From Haloferax gibbonsii ATCC 33959 (GTDB lineage: Archaea > Halobacteriota > Halobacteria > Halobacteriales > Haloferacaceae), in assembly GCF_000336775.1 (NCBI RefSeq), contig NZ_AOLJ01000022.1, positions 164,823 to 228,822 of the forward strand: a DNA stretch of 64,000 nt, written 5' to 3'. Under the pieces are notes generated by a model. It did not search any database. It was not told the DNA's origin and saw only the letters and a program-made list of their open reading frames with translations. Every line of letters starts with the position of its first letter. Positions within the stretch are counted from its first letter, which is position 1. Shown one piece after another: positions 33,997 to 43,959 of the stretch. The position numbers and the translations under genes are program-made.

Positions 33997-34074
33997 ATGG
34001 CGCACCAGCACCACACGCAGTCACCAGACAGCCCGTATCGACGACCGACCACACACCACGGAGCCCACACATGA
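33997..34074 (+). CDS. Second short ORF in the ilv leader, coupled to ilvB
   Basis: A 25-codon ORF, MAHQHHTQSPDSPYRRPTT and six more residues, unusually rich in His. Its TGA overlaps the ilvB start codon as ATGA, exactly like the other junctions of this operon. It may be translated as a coupling or histidine-rich leader. It may also be chance, since only the overlap supports it. Confidence 0.35.
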   Translation: MAHQHHTQSPDSPYRRPTTHHGAHT

Positions 34075-35834
34075 GCGAACGAACCGCAGCCACGACCGAC
34101 CCCGACGCGACCGACGGGGCAGACGATTCGACCGAGACGCCGACCGAGATTACCTCGGGTTCGACGTCAGTCGTCCGCGCCCTCGAAAACGCCGGCGTCG
34201 AGACCGCCTTCGGCGTGCAGGGCGGGGCGATAATGCCCATCTACGACGCGTTGTACCACTCTGACATCCGTCACGTGACGATGGCCCACGAGCAGGGCGC
34301 GGCGCACGCGGCCGACGCGTACGGCGTCGTTCGCGGCGACCCCGGCGTCTGCCTCGCCACGTCCGGTCCGGGCGCGACGAACCTCGTGACCGGCATCGCC
34401 GACGCGAACATGGACTCCGACGCGGTGCTCGCGCTCACGGGGCAGGTCCCGTCCGACATGGTCGGCTCCGACGCGTTCCAGGAGACCGACACCACGGGCG
34501 TCACCGCGCCCATCACGAAGCACAACTACTTCGCCTCGTCGCCCGACACCGTCGGCGACACCGTCGGCGAAGCGTTCGCGCTCGCCGCGGAGGGCCGACC
34601 CGGCCCGACGCTCGTCGACCTCCCGAAGGACGTCTCGCTCAACGAGACCGACCGCGAGCCCGGTCCGGCGCAGGCACCCGAGACGTGCCGCGCCCGAACC
34701 GACCCGGCCGACTCGCAGGTCGAGGCCGCCGCGCGCGCAATCGAGCGCGCGGAGAAGCCCCTCTTGCTGTTCGGTGGCGGCGTCGTCAAGGCCGACGCGA
34801 CCGAGGTCGCTCGGCGGTTCGCGACCGAACACCGGATTCCGGTCGTCACCACGATGCCCGGAATCGGCGCGATGCCGGAGGACCACGAACTCTGCCTCTC
34901 GTGGGCGGGGATGCACGGCACCGGCTACGCCAACATGGCCATCACGCACACCGACTGCCTCATCGCGGTCGGCACGCGGTTCGACGACCGCCTGACCGGC
35001 GGTATCGACACGTTCGCGCCCGAGGCCGAAATCGTCCACATCGACATCGACCCGGCGGAAATCTCGAAGAACGTCCACGCGGACTACCCGGTCGTCGGCG
35101 ACGCCGGTCGCGCCATCGAGCGCGTCGACGCCGAACTGGGCGAGAGCCCCGACGCGCGCGAGTGGGTCGAACAGTGTCTCACCTGGAAGGAGGAGTACCC
35201 GATGGACTACGCGGCCCCGGACAACGAGCCGCTGAAGCCGCAGTTCGTGGTCGAGGCGCTCGACGAGGCCACCCCCGACGAGACCATCGTCACGAGCGGC
35301 GTCGGTCAACACCAGATGTGGGCCGCCCAGTACTGGACGTTCACCGAGCCGCGGCGGTGGGTTTCGTCCCACGGCCTCGGCACGATGGGCTACGGCCTGC
35401 CCGCCGCAATCGGCGCGCGGGTCGCGGCCGCCGACGACGAGACGGTCGTCTGCGTCGACGGCGACGCCTCGTTCCTGATGACGATTCAGGAGCTGTCGGT
35501 CGCCGTCCGCGAGAACCTCGACATCACCGTCGCCATCCTGAACAACGAGTACATCGGGATGGTTCGCCAGTGGCAGGACGCCTTCTTCGAGGGCCGACGC
35601 ATGGCCGCCGGCTACGACTGGTGTCCCCAGTTCGACAAGCTCGCCGAGGCGTTCGGCGCGCGCGGCTGGACCGTCGACTCCTACGAGGAGGTCCCCGGCG
35701 CCATCGAGGAAGCGCTCGCGTACGACGGCCCCTCGGTCATCGACTTCCACGTCGACCCGGCGGAGAACGTCTACCCGATGGTCTCCTCGGGCGGCGCGAA
35801 CGGCAAATTCGCACTCTCGGAGGACCAGTTATGA
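34071..35834 (+). CDS. ilvB: Acetolactate synthase large (catalytic) subunit
   Basis: ThDP-dependent enzyme joining two pyruvates (or pyruvate and 2-oxobutyrate), the common first step to valine, leucine and isoleucine. The 587-aa protein has a 25-residue acidic Thr-rich N-terminus, then the PYR domain with catalytic Glu in [12 protein letters not shown] and [15 protein letters not shown]. The central domain has [11 protein letters not shown], and the ThDP-binding motif runs [16 protein letters not shown] to [10 protein letters not shown]. Family length is usual. Its stop overlaps the ilvN start (ATGA). It is first large gene of a tight operon that runs to leuB. Confidence 0.96.
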   Translation: MSERTAATTDPDATDGADDSTETPTEITSGSTSVVRALENAGVETAFGVQGGAIMPIYDALYHSDIRHVTMAHEQGAAHAADAYGVVRGDPGVCLATSGPGATNLVTGIADANMDSDAVLALTGQVPSDMVGSDAFQETDTTGVTAPITKHNYFASSPDTVGDTVGEAFALAAEGRPGPTLVDLPKDVSLNETDREPGPAQAPETCRARTDPADSQVEAAARAIERAEKPLLLFGGGVVKADATEVARRFATEHRIPVVTTMPGIGAMPEDHELCLSWAGMHGTGYANMAITHTDCLIAVGTRFDDRLTGGIDTFAPEAEIVHIDIDPAEISKNVHADYPVVGDAGRAIERVDAELGESPDAREWVEQCLTWKEEYPMDYAAPDNEPLKPQFVVEALDEATPDETIVTSGVGQHQMWAAQYWTFTEPRRWVSSHGLGTMGYGLPAAIGARVAAADDETVVCVDGDASFLMTIQELSVAVRENLDITVAILNNEYIGMVRQWQDAFFEGRRMAAGYDWCPQFDKLAEAFGARGWTVDSYEEVPGAIEEALAYDGPSVIDFHVDPAENVYPMVSSGGANGKFALSEDQL

Positions 35835-36487
35835 GCGACAATCGGACAGGACTGCAAGGCCCCGCGCCCGACGAGCGGCCACACCCCGACGGCCGACGCA
35901 ACGCGCAGGGCATCCGCATCGACCCCGAAGCGGAATCGGAACACGAACCGCGGCGAACGGTCTTTTCGGCCATCGTCGAGGACGAACCCGGCGTGCTCTC
36001 GCGCGTCGCCGGCCTCGCCGCCCGCCGCCAGTTCAACATCGAGAGCCTCACCGTGGGCCCGACGACCGTCGACGGCCACTCCCGAATCACGATGGTCGTC
36101 GAGGAGCCCGAACCGGGCATCGACCAGATAGAAAAACAGCTCGCGAAGCTCAAACCCGTCATCTCAGTCGGCGAACTGGACGACGACGCCGTCCGCGCGG
36201 AACTCGTCCTCCTGAAGGTCCGCGGAGAGGACCCCGACAAGGTCCACGCCATCACGGAGATGTACGACGGCCGCACCCTCGACGCCGGCCCCGAGACCAT
36301 CACGGTCCAACTCTCCGGCGACGAGCGCAAGATAGACGACGCCGTGGACGCGTTCCGGCGGTTCGGCATCATCGAAATCGCCCGGACCGGCCAGACCGCG
36401 CTCGCCCACGGCTCGAAGAAGACCGTCCCCGGAGAGGAACCCGGAACCTCCGGCGAACCCACCAAACCAAACACGAACACGAAATGA
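35831..36487 (+). CDS. ilvN: Acetolactate synthase small (regulatory) subunit
   Basis: Regulatory ACT-domain subunit that gives feedback control by valine. The 218-aa protein carries [32 protein letters not shown] (residues about 45-75), the ligand-binding ACT core, then a C-terminal ALS_ss_C domain ([20 protein letters not shown] and IEIARTG). Acidic N- and Lys/Thr/Pro-rich C-tails extend the family length of about 165. Both ends overlap neighbours as ATGA, indicating balanced production with ilvB and ilvC. Confidence 0.95.
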   Translation: MSDNRTGLQGPAPDERPHPDGRRNAQGIRIDPEAESEHEPRRTVFSAIVEDEPGVLSRVAGLAARRQFNIESLTVGPTTVDGHSRITMVVEEPEPGIDQIEKQLAKLKPVISVGELDDDAVRAELVLLKVRGEDPDKVHAITEMYDGRTLDAGPETITVQLSGDERKIDDAVDAFRRFGIIEIARTGQTALAHGSKKTVPGEEPGTSGEPTKPNTNTK

Positions 36488-37530
36488 CAGAACTCACCAC
36501 GGAAGTTTACTACGACGACGACGCCGACCGCTCCCAAATCGACGACAAGACCGTAGCCGTCATCGGCTACGGCAGCCAGGGCCACGCCCACGCGCAGAAC
36601 CTCGCCGACAGCGGGGTCGACGTGGTCGTCGGCCTCCGCGCCAACTCCTCGTCCCGCGCCGCCGCGGAAGCCGACGGCCTCCGCGTCAAAGAGCCCGCCG
36701 AGGCGGCCGCCGAGGGCGACATCGTCTCGATTCTCGTCCCCGACACCGTCCAGCCGGCGGTGTTCGAGCAGATTCGAGGCTCCCTCGAGGCCGGCGACAC
36801 GCTCCAGTTCGCCCACGGCTTCAACATCCACTACAACCAGATTCGGCCCCCGGAGAACGTCGACGTGACGATGGTCGCGCCGAAGTCGCCGGGCCACCTC
36901 GTCCGCCGTAACTACGAGGCGAACGAGGGGACGCCGGGTCTCATCGCCGTCTACCAGGACGTAACGGGCGACGCCAAGGAGGAGGCGCTGGCCTACGCCC
37001 ACGGCCTCGGCTGCACCCGCGCGGGCGTCATCGAGACGACGTTCCAGGAGGAGACCGAGACCGACCTGTTCGGCGAGCAGGCCGTCCTCTGCGGCGGCGT
37101 CACCTCGCTGGTCAAGCAGGGCTACGAGACGCTCGTCGACGCGGGCTACTCCCCCGAGATGGCCTACTTCGAGTGCCTGAACGAACTGAAGCTCATCGTC
37201 GACCTGATGTACGAAGGCGGGCTCGGCGAGATGTGGGACTCGGTCTCTGACACGGCCGAGTTCGGCGGCCTGACCCGCGGCGACCGCGTCGTCGACGAGC
37301 ACGCCCGCGAGAACATGGAAGAGATTCTGGAGGAGGTCCAAGACGGCACCTTCGCCCGCGAGTGGATTCTGGAGAATCAGGCGGGCCGGCCGTCGTACTC
37401 CCAGCTGAAGGACGCAGAGGAGAACCACCACATCGAACAGGTCGGCGCGCCGCTGCGCGACCTGTTCGCGTGGGCCGACGACGAAGAAGAAGCGGACGCG
37501 GAGAAAGCCGAAGCACCGGCGGACGACTGA
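36484..37530 (+). CDS. ilvC: Ketol-acid reductoisomerase
   Basis: NADPH- and Mg-dependent isomeroreductase, second shared step of valine/isoleucine synthesis. The 348-aa class I enzyme has the Rossmann motif [21 protein letters not shown] near residue 26. The phosphate-binding loop [15 protein letters not shown] suggests NADPH use. The Mg-binding [12 protein letters not shown] and Glu-rich [18 protein letters not shown] region lies in the knotted domain. An acidic C-terminal extension of about 20 residues is typical of halophiles. Start overlaps the ilvN stop. Confidence 0.97.
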   Translation: MTELTTEVYYDDDADRSQIDDKTVAVIGYGSQGHAHAQNLADSGVDVVVGLRANSSSRAAAEADGLRVKEPAEAAAEGDIVSILVPDTVQPAVFEQIRGSLEAGDTLQFAHGFNIHYNQIRPPENVDVTMVAPKSPGHLVRRNYEANEGTPGLIAVYQDVTGDAKEEALAYAHGLGCTRAGVIETTFQEETETDLFGEQAVLCGGVTSLVKQGYETLVDAGYSPEMAYFECLNELKLIVDLMYEGGLGEMWDSVSDTAEFGGLTRGDRVVDEHARENMEEILEEVQDGTFAREWILENQAGRPSYSQLKDAEENHHIEQVGAPLRDLFAWADDEEEADAEKAEAPADD

Positions 37531-37541
37531 ACACGACACCA

Positions 37542-37811
37542 ATGACACGCGACGACACGACCGACCGAATGCGAGACATCAGCCACACGAACCCCTATAC
37601 GGGCGAGACGTTCACCACGGTCTACGAGCGCGGCCCGGCCGTCACCGACGGCGGACAGAGCGACGCGACGACCGCGGCGGCGGACACGGACGCGACCGAG
37701 ACCGAGACGATGGGCGACGTGGACCACACGCCCCGCAACGGCGAGGGCGCGAACCAGGTCTGGGAACGCGGCCACGACGACCGCGTCGTACCGGGTGACG
37801 GACATGAGTGA
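37542..37811 (+). CDS. Small conserved-looking ORF between ilvC and leuC, function unknown
   Basis: An 89-aa acidic protein starting [21 protein letters not shown]. Two similar short blocks ([11 protein letters not shown] near residue 30 and [12 protein letters not shown] near residue 75) flank a Thr/Asp-rich linker. Codon usage is typical coding. The start lies 11 bases after ilvC, and the last codons overlap the leuC start by eight bases, so it is part of the operon. No enzyme domain is visible; it may be a small subunit or assembly factor for the isomerase. Confidence 0.65.
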   Translation: MTRDDTTDRMRDISHTNPYTGETFTTVYERGPAVTDGGQSDATTAAADTDATETETMGDVDHTPRNGEGANQVWERGHDDRVVPGDGHE

Positions 37812-39225
37812 GGGAACGCTGTACGACAAGGTCTGGGAGGAACACACGGTCTCGGAGCTACCGACCGGCCAGACGCAGCTGTTCTGCGGCCTGCACCTCA
37901 TCCACGAGGTGACGAGCCCGCAGGCGTTCGGCATGCTGCAGGAGCGCGACCTCGAAGTCGCCTACCCGAACCGGACGCACGCGACGGTCGACCACATCGT
38001 CCCCACGTCGGACCAGTCGCGGCCGTTCCGCGACGACGCCGCGGAGGAGATGATGGCCGAGCTCGAACAGAACGTCCGCGACGCGGGCATCAACTTCTCG
38101 GACCCGACCTCGGGCGAACAGGGTATCGTCCACGTCATCGGGCCCGAGAAGGGACTCACCCAACCCGGCATGACTATCGTCTGCGGCGACAGCCACACCT
38201 CGACCCACGGGGCGTTCGGCGCGCTCGCGTTCGGTATCGGCACGAGCCAGATTCGCGACGTGCTGGCGACCCAGACGGTCGCGATGGAGAAAAAGAAGGT
38301 CCGGAAGATAGAGGTCACGGGCGAACTCGGCCCCGGCGTCGAGGCCAAGGACGTCATCCTCGAAATCATCCGTCGCCTCGGGACCGAAGGCGGCGTCGGC
38401 TACGTCTACGAGTACGCCGGCGAGGCCATCGAGAACCTCGACATGGAGGGTCGGATGAGCATCTGTAACATGTCCATCGAGGGCGGCGCTCGCGCGGGCT
38501 ACGTCAACCCCGACGAGACCACCTACGACTGGCTGAAAGAGACCGAGTACTTCCAGGAGAACCCCGAGCGGTTCGACGAACTCAAGCCGTACTGGGAGTC
38601 CATCCGCTCCGACGAGGACGCCGAGTACGACGACGTCGTCACCATCGACGGCTCCGAACTCGAACCCGTCGTCACGTGGGGGACCACGCCCGGACAGGGC
38701 GTCGGCATCACCCAGCCCATTCCGGCCCCCGAGGACCTGCCCGAGGAGAAGCAGGACACCGCCCGGATGGCGCAGGAACACATGGGCGTCACGCCCGGCG
38801 AGACGATGGAGGGCTACGAAATCGACGTGGCGTTCCTCGGCTCGTGTACCAACGCCCGAATGCCCGACCTCCGCCGCGCGGCGGGAGTCGTCGAGGGGCG
38901 ACAGGTCGCCGACGGCGTCCGCGCGATGGTCGTCCCCGGCAGTCAGCGCGTCAAGGCCGCCGCGGAGGCGGAGGGCCTCGACGAGATATTCAAGGAAGCC
39001 GGCTTCGAGTGGCGCGAGGCGGGCTGTTCGATGTGTCTCGGCATGAACGAGGACCAGTTGGAGGGCGACGAGGCCTCCGCGTCCTCGTCGAACCGCAACT
39101 TCATCGGTCGGCAGGGGTCGAAAGACGGCCGCACCGTCCTGATGAACCCGCGAATGGTCGCCGCCGCGGCCGTCACCGGGCACGTGACTGACGTGCGCGA
39201 ACTGAAGGAGGTGAGCGTCGCATGA
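37804..39225 (+). CDS. leuC: 3-isopropylmalate dehydratase large subunit
   Basis: [4Fe-4S] aconitase-family subunit isomerising 2- to 3-isopropylmalate, with LeuD. The 473-aa protein shows [44 protein letters not shown] and the paired cluster cysteines in [12 protein letters not shown]; together with the SCTN cysteine they give the three Fe-S ligands. ATG 37804 is chosen over the GTG at 37795 because [14 protein letters not shown] is the family N-terminus. It may also serve citramalate in isoleucine synthesis. Ends with an ATGA overlap to leuD. Confidence 0.96.
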   Translation: MSEGTLYDKVWEEHTVSELPTGQTQLFCGLHLIHEVTSPQAFGMLQERDLEVAYPNRTHATVDHIVPTSDQSRPFRDDAAEEMMAELEQNVRDAGINFSDPTSGEQGIVHVIGPEKGLTQPGMTIVCGDSHTSTHGAFGALAFGIGTSQIRDVLATQTVAMEKKKVRKIEVTGELGPGVEAKDVILEIIRRLGTEGGVGYVYEYAGEAIENLDMEGRMSICNMSIEGGARAGYVNPDETTYDWLKETEYFQENPERFDELKPYWESIRSDEDAEYDDVVTIDGSELEPVVTWGTTPGQGVGITQPIPAPEDLPEEKQDTARMAQEHMGVTPGETMEGYEIDVAFLGSCTNARMPDLRRAAGVVEGRQVADGVRAMVVPGSQRVKAAAEAEGLDEIFKEAGFEWREAGCSMCLGMNEDQLEGDEASASSSNRNFIGRQGSKDGRTVLMNPRMVAAAAVTGHVTDVRELKEVSVA

Positions 39226-39830
39226 CCGACGAGATTCCCGAAATCGACTCGGCGTCCGGCTCCGGCGTTCCCATCCGCGGCAACGACATCGACACGGACC
39301 AGATAATTCCGGCGCGGTTCATGAAGGTCGTCACGTTCGACGGCCTCGGCGAGTTCGCGTTCTTCGACCAGCGCTACGACGAGAACGACGAACCCAAAGA
39401 CCACCCGATGAACGAGCCGCAGTTCCAGGACGCCGCCATCATGGTCGTCAACGCCAACTTCGGCTGTGGCTCTTCCCGGGAGCACGCCCCGCAGGCGCTC
39501 ATGCGCTGGGGCATCGACGCCATCATCGGCGAGTCGTTCGCCGAGATTTTCGCGGGCAACTGCCTCGCGCTCGGTATCCCGACGGTCACCGCCGACCACG
39601 ACACCATCACCGAACTGCAGGACTGGGTCGACGAGCACCCGGACGCAGACATCGACGTGGACGTGGAAAACGAGACGGTCACCTACGGCGAGAAGACCGT
39701 GGACGTGACCGTCGACGACGCACAACGGAAGGCGCTCACCGAGGGCGTCTGGGACACGACGGCGCTCATGAAGTCGAACGCCGACGCGGTCGCCGAGAAA
39801 GCCGCTTCCCTGCCCTACGTCGATGACTGA
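39222..39830 (+). CDS. leuD: 3-isopropylmalate dehydratase small subunit
   Basis: Swivel-domain subunit completing the LeuCD active site. The 202-aa protein carries [16 protein letters not shown] near residue 19 and [19 protein letters not shown] near residue 81, the substrate-binding loop of the family. [18 protein letters not shown] follows. Length is usual. The start overlaps leuC (ATGA), and leuB begins eight bases before its stop. Confidence 0.96.
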   Translation: MTDEIPEIDSASGSGVPIRGNDIDTDQIIPARFMKVVTFDGLGEFAFFDQRYDENDEPKDHPMNEPQFQDAAIMVVNANFGCGSSREHAPQALMRWGIDAIIGESFAEIFAGNCLALGIPTVTADHDTITELQDWVDEHPDADIDVDVENETVTYGEKTVDVTVDDAQRKALTEGVWDTTALMKSNADAVAEKAASLPYVDD

Positions 39831-40797
39831 GGAAATCGTCGTCATCCCCGGCGACGGCATCGGCGCGGAGGTCATCCCGGCGGCTGTTGACGTGCTGAAG
39901 GCCGTCGGCGACTTCGAGTTCGTCGAGGCCGACGCGGGCGACCACGTGAAGGAAGCCACGGGCGAGGCGCTCCCGCAGGAGACCTACGACCTCGCGGCCG
40001 AGGCCGACGCGACGCTGTTCGGCGCGGCCGGCGAGACCGCGGCGGACGTCATCCTCCCGCTTCGGACCGCGGTGGACTCGTTCGTCAACGTCCGCCCGGC
40101 GAAGGCCTACCCCGGCGTCGACGCGCTCCGCCCGGAGACGGACCTCGTCTTCCTCCGGGAGAACACCGAGGGCGTCTACGCCGGTCACGAAGACCGCCTC
40201 TCCGAGGACCTCTCGACGCTCACGCGCGTCGTCACCACCTCGGCGTCCGAGCGACTCGCCGAGTACGCCTGCGACTACGTCGGCGGCGAGGGCGGCAGTT
40301 TCCAGGTCGCCCACAAGGCGAACGTGATGCGCGAGACGGACGGTCGCTTCCGCGACGCCGTCGTCTCCGTCGCCGACGACCGCGGCGTCGAGACCGAGGA
40401 AGTCCTGATGGACGCCTTCGCGACGCGCGTCTGTCTCGACCCCACGCAGTTCGACACCATCGTCTGTCCGAACCTCGCGGGCGACGTGCTGTCCGACCTC
40501 GCCGCCGGCCTCGTCGGCGGTCTCGGACTGCTCCCCTCGGCGAACATCGGCCCGGACGCCGCGCTGTTCGAACCGGTCCACGGCTCCGCGCCCGACATCG
40601 CCGGCGAGGGTATCGCCAACCCGGCCGCGACGATTCTGTCCGCGGCGATGCTGCTCGACTACCTCGACTACGAGGAGGAAGCCGACCGCGTCCGGTCGGC
40701 CGTCGAAGGCGTCCTCGCCGACGGGCCGCGCACGCCCGACCTCGGCGGCGACGCCTCCACGGAGGACGTGACCGCCGCGATTCTCGACCGACTCTGA
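39823..40797 (+). CDS. leuB: 3-isopropylmalate dehydrogenase
   Basis: NAD-dependent oxidative decarboxylase making 2-oxoisocaproate. The 324-aa beta-decarboxylating dehydrogenase has the N-terminal [17 protein letters not shown] and the substrate loop [17 protein letters not shown]. The metal site lies in [19 protein letters not shown] with [16 protein letters not shown], and the NAD site in [19 protein letters not shown]. It is shorter than bacterial LeuB, as usual in archaea. Last gene of the ilv-leu operon; a T-rich terminator follows. Confidence 0.96.
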   Translation: MTEEIVVIPGDGIGAEVIPAAVDVLKAVGDFEFVEADAGDHVKEATGEALPQETYDLAAEADATLFGAAGETAADVILPLRTAVDSFVNVRPAKAYPGVDALRPETDLVFLRENTEGVYAGHEDRLSEDLSTLTRVVTTSASERLAEYACDYVGGEGGSFQVAHKANVMRETDGRFRDAVVSVADDRGVETEEVLMDAFATRVCLDPTQFDTIVCPNLAGDVLSDLAAGLVGGLGLLPSANIGPDAALFEPVHGSAPDIAGEGIANPAATILSAAMLLDYLDYEEEADRVRSAVEGVLADGPRTPDLGGDASTEDVTAAILDRL

Positions 40798-40842
40798 GCG
40801 TCGGCGACCCACCGAATCGGCGGTTCGACGTTCGTTTCGAGC

Positions 40843-40871
40843 GTTCTCGTTTTCGTTTTTGATCGTTTTCT
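40843..40871 (+). terminator. T-rich terminator after leuB
   Basis: Several T-tracts (CGTTTTCGTTTTTGATCGTTTTC) begin 45 bases after the leuB stop. Archaeal RNA polymerase stops at such U-rich stretches without a hairpin. They fit the end of the ilv-leu operon and precede the glpR promoter. Confidence 0.65.
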
Positions 40872-40939
40872 CACCGGCGAGCACACCGTGTTCGTTCTTG
40901 TGTGAGATTTGGCTGTTTCGAACATATACGGGCGGAATC

Positions 40940-40956
40940 CAACATAAACAATTAAC
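40940..40956 (+). promoter_or_regulatory. Promoter of glpR-pfkB
   Basis: AACATAAACAATTAACA is the most AT-rich TATA-like stretch upstream of glpR. It gives a start near 40975 and a leader of about 25 bases containing GAGG (40989-40992), a weak Shine-Dalgarno. In H. volcanii this promoter is repressed by GlpR itself; I could not identify the operator here with certainty. Confidence 0.4.
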
Positions 40957-41000
40957 ACTACTCCCCGACCTATCTTCCACCTAACGAGGAATCGCTACCG

Positions 41001-41768
41001 ATGTTACCAGCAGAGCGCAAACGCCGCATCGTCGAACTCGTCTCCGACTCGGACGGCCGGTCGGTCGAGTCGCTGTCCGACCACCTCGGCTATTCGAAGG
41101 CGACGATACGACGTGACCTGCGCGAACTCGAAGACCGTGGGCTCATCGAGCGGTCGCACGGCGGAGCCGTCCCCGTGACCTCCGTCGGGCGCGAGCAGAC
41201 CTACGGCCAGAAGGAAGTACAGAATCTCGAAGGGAAACGCGCGATCGCGGACCGCGCGGTCGAAGAACTGGCCGAGGGTCAGGTCGTGTTCTTCGACGCG
41301 GGGACGACCACGATGGAGGTGGCCCGGAAGGTCCCCAAGGACGGGACGACACTCGGCGTCACTAACTCACCGCGGCTCGCTATCGAACTGAACGAGGAGG
41401 ACAACGAGGTCAAACTCACCGGCGGGACGCTCCGGCGGCGGACGAAGGCGCTCGTGGGGCCGACCGCGGAGTCGTTCATGGAGCGGACGAACTTCGACCT
41501 GCTGTTCCTCGGCACGAACGGGCTGGACGTGGACTCCGGCCTCACGACCCCGAACGAGGACGAGGCGCGGATGAAGGAGCTGATGGTCGAGAAGGCCGCG
41601 AAAGTCGTTCTCGTCGCGGACCTCTCGAAGCTCGGCCGACGGAGCTTCGTCCAGTTCGCATCGCTCGAAGACATCGACCTGTTTATCACCGACGGAACGC
41701 TCGACGCCGACTCTCGCGAGGAGATAGAGAACGCGGGCGTCACCGTCGTCGACGGAGTTGCACGATGA
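41001..41768 (+). CDS. glpR: DeoR/GlpR-family repressor of fructose and glucose genes
   Basis: A 255-aa DeoR-type regulator. The N-terminal winged helix-turn-helix is LPAERKRRIVELVSDSDGRSV with LSDHLGYSKATIRRDLRELE (recognition helix). A C-terminal sugar-phosphate sensor domain has DAGTTTMEVARKVP, LTGGTLRRRTKALVGPTAESF, LFLGTNGLD and LVADLSKLGRRSF. In H. volcanii, GlpR represses glpR-pfkB, the fructose PTS genes and KDG kinase when glycerol is the carbon source. Co-transcription with pfkB (ATGA overlap) and the next genes support the same job here. Confidence 0.93.
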   Translation: MLPAERKRRIVELVSDSDGRSVESLSDHLGYSKATIRRDLRELEDRGLIERSHGGAVPVTSVGREQTYGQKEVQNLEGKRAIADRAVEELAEGQVVFFDAGTTTMEVARKVPKDGTTLGVTNSPRLAIELNEEDNEVKLTGGTLRRRTKALVGPTAESFMERTNFDLLFLGTNGLDVDSGLTTPNEDEARMKELMVEKAAKVVLVADLSKLGRRSFVQFASLEDIDLFITDGTLDADSREEIENAGVTVVDGVAR

Positions 41769-42682
41769 TTCTCACAGTCACCCCGAACCCAGCAGTAGAC
41801 CACACGATTCACTTCGACGAACCGCTTCAGCCCGGCGTCGTCCACCGGACCGACGACGCGGTGTTCACCGCGGGCGGCAAGGGCATCAACGTCGCCAAGT
41901 ACGTCTCGGCGCTCGACGCCGACGCGACCGCCTCGGGCTTTCTCGGCGGCCACTTCGGGAAGTTCGTCCGCGACCGACTCGACGCCGACGGCATCGCCTC
42001 GGACTTCGTCACCGTCGACGCGGACACGCGCCTGAACACGACCGTGCTCGCGGAAGACGGCGAGTACAAACTCAATCACAACGGCCCGCAGATTCGTGCA
42101 GCCGACGTGGACGAACTCGTCGAAACCGCGCAGGCGAACGAGCCCGACACGCTCCTCGTCGGCGGCAGTCTCCCGCCGGGGATGTCCCTCGCCGACGTCG
42201 ATAGACTCGCCCGCGCGGGCGACTGGCAGATTGCGGTGGACATGGGCGGCGAGTACCTCGCCGAACTGGACGCCGACTACTACGTCTGCAAACCCAATCG
42301 TTCCGAACTCGCGACGGCGACGGGTCGAACGGTCGAGACCGAAGCCGACGCCATCGCGGCCGCCGAGGAGCTTCACGCGCGCGGGTTCGAGTACGTACTG
42401 GCCTCGCTCGGCGCGGACGGCGCGCTCCTCGTCACCGACAGCGAGGTCCTCTCTGCGCCCGCGCTCGACGTTGAGGTCGTCGATACGGTCGGCGCGGGCG
42501 ACGCCGTCATGTCCGGCTTCCTCGCCGCGCGCGAACACGGGCTTTCGGACGCCGACGCCCTCCGAATGGGCGTTCTGACCGCGTCCCGCGTCGTCGGCGT
42601 CGCGGGCACCCGCGTCCCGCACCTCGAAGACGTGCTGACGAACGAGACGCACGTCGAGGTGACGACGGTTCGGAGCCGGTGA
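41765..42682 (+). CDS. pfkB: 1-phosphofructokinase (PfkB family)
   Basis: Phosphorylates fructose 1-phosphate, the PTS product, to fructose 1,6-bisphosphate. The 305-aa ribokinase-fold protein has ILTVTPNPAVDHTIHFDEPL, the substrate GGKGINVAKYVSALD motif near residue 38, and the anion-hole/catalytic base motif DTVGAGDAVMSGFLAA near residue 240. This is typical of FruK. Start overlaps the glpR stop (ATGA). Context with the fructose PTS and aldolase fixes the pathway. Confidence 0.94.
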   Translation: MILTVTPNPAVDHTIHFDEPLQPGVVHRTDDAVFTAGGKGINVAKYVSALDADATASGFLGGHFGKFVRDRLDADGIASDFVTVDADTRLNTTVLAEDGEYKLNHNGPQIRAADVDELVETAQANEPDTLLVGGSLPPGMSLADVDRLARAGDWQIAVDMGGEYLAELDADYYVCKPNRSELATATGRTVETEADAIAAAEELHARGFEYVLASLGADGALLVTDSEVLSAPALDVEVVDTVGAGDAVMSGFLAAREHGLSDADALRMGVLTASRVVGVAGTRVPHLEDVLTNETHVEVTTVRSR

Positions 42683-42689
42683 TTCTCAG

Positions 42690-42730
42690 ATGAACGTTTG
42701 TTAACGACTGAAACGCTCAGTAACGTTCAT
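42690..42730. repeat. Long inverted repeat in the ptfC promoter region
   Basis: ATGAACGTT (42690-42698) and AACGTTCAT (42722-42730) are perfect 9-base arms separated by 23 bases that include GTTAAC. The repeat ends just upstream of the promoter at 42731-42749. It is a good candidate operator for GlpR or another fructose-responsive factor. Confidence 0.6.
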
Positions 42731-42749
42731 ATTCGAAAGGGTTTTTGAG
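42731..42749 (+). promoter_or_regulatory. Promoter of the PTS operon
   Basis: ATTCGAAAGGGTTTTTGAG: a TCGAAA BRE and GTTTTTGA TATA-like element about 44 bases before the ptfC ATG, so a leader of around 18 bases. AGGGGTGG (42773-42780) could act as Shine-Dalgarno. Confidence 0.5.
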
Positions 42750-42787
42750 CACATTTGCGTATGTTCTTTCGTAGGGGTGGCAACACT

Positions 42788-43915
42788 ATGGCAAACGACG
42801 CAGAAGACGCGGTTCGGTCCTACCTCACTTCGGTGAAGGAGGACCTCATGACTGGGGTATCGTTCATGATTCCGTTCGTGACTATCGGCGGAATCTTCCT
42901 GGCGCTGGGCTACGCCGTAGCCTCGCTTTCGAACAACGTACAAGACGTATTCAACAGCACGGGGACCGCCGGCTGGTTCCTCGCGCAGATCGGCGTCGCT
43001 GGGCTGACGCTGATGGTTCCGGTGCTCGGCGCGTACATCGCGTACGCAATCGCCGACCGTCCGGGCCTCGCACCGGGCTTCATCCTGTCGTACATCATCC
43101 AGCAGGGCAACGTCCTGCAGGCGGCCGGTGACGTCATCGGTCTCCAGGGTGGCTCCGCCGGCGCGGGCTACCTCGGCGCTATCGTCGCCGGGTTCCTCGC
43201 CGGCATCGTCGCGCGCTGGTTCAAGCAGCGCGACGTGCCCGAGTTCATCGCACCGATGATGCCCGTGCTCCTCATCCCGGTCGCGACGACCGCGGTACTC
43301 ACGCCCATCATGCTGTTCGTGCTGGGCGTCCCGATTTCCATCGCGAACGCGGGACTCACGAACTTCCTGAGCAACATGCAGGGCGGCGGACAGGCGATTC
43401 TCCTCGGGGGCATCCTCGGGGCGATGATGGCGGCCGACATGGGCGGCCCCATCAACAAGGTCGCCTACGTGTTCTCCGTCGGCCTCATCTCCGAGGGCGT
43501 CACCGCGCCGATGGCCGCGGTCATGATCGCGGGTATGGTCCCGCCGATCGGCCTCGCGCTGTCGAACTTCATCGCGCCGCAGAAGTACGCGGCCGAGATG
43601 TACGAGAACGCCAAGAGCGGCGTGCTCCTCGGCTTCTCCTTTATCACTGAGGGCGCGATTCCGTACGCGGCGGCCGACCCGGCCCGCGTCATCCCGAGCG
43701 TCGTCGCCGGCAGCGCCGTCGCCGGCGCGGCCTCGATGGCGCTCGGCGTGAACATGCCGGCTCCGCACGGCGGCATCTTCGTGGTTCCGCTGTCGAACCA
43801 GCCGTTCATGTTTATCGCGTGCATCCTGCTGGGCTCCATCGTCACCGCGGTCATCGCGACGGCCATCAAGCCGAACTTCGACGCCAAGGTGGCCGCCCAG
43901 AGCTCCGACGACTGA
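42788..43915 (+). CDS. ptfC: Fructose PTS permease, EIIC component
   Basis: Membrane channel of the phosphoenolpyruvate:fructose phosphotransferase system, which is rare in archaea but known in Haloferax. The 375-aa protein has about nine hydrophobic helices (for example MTGVSFMIPFVTIGGIFLAL). The EIIC-Fru loops GGPINKVAYVFSVGLISEG and GFSFITEGAIPYAAADPARV contain the conserved substrate Glu. The start MANDAEDAVRSYL is preferred over upstream Met 42761, which would lie within about 20 bases of the TATA element. First gene of ptfC-ptfA-ptsH-ptsI-ptfB. Confidence 0.93.
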   Translation: MANDAEDAVRSYLTSVKEDLMTGVSFMIPFVTIGGIFLALGYAVASLSNNVQDVFNSTGTAGWFLAQIGVAGLTLMVPVLGAYIAYAIADRPGLAPGFILSYIIQQGNVLQAAGDVIGLQGGSAGAGYLGAIVAGFLAGIVARWFKQRDVPEFIAPMMPVLLIPVATTAVLTPIMLFVLGVPISIANAGLTNFLSNMQGGGQAILLGGILGAMMAADMGGPINKVAYVFSVGLISEGVTAPMAAVMIAGMVPPIGLALSNFIAPQKYAAEMYENAKSGVLLGFSFITEGAIPYAAADPARVIPSVVAGSAVAGAASMALGVNMPAPHGGIFVVPLSNQPFMFIACILLGSIVTAVIATAIKPNFDAKVAAQSSDD

Positions 43916-43959
43916 CCACACCGAACTAATCTTTCCAGACCCGAACGAAGTACAATACA

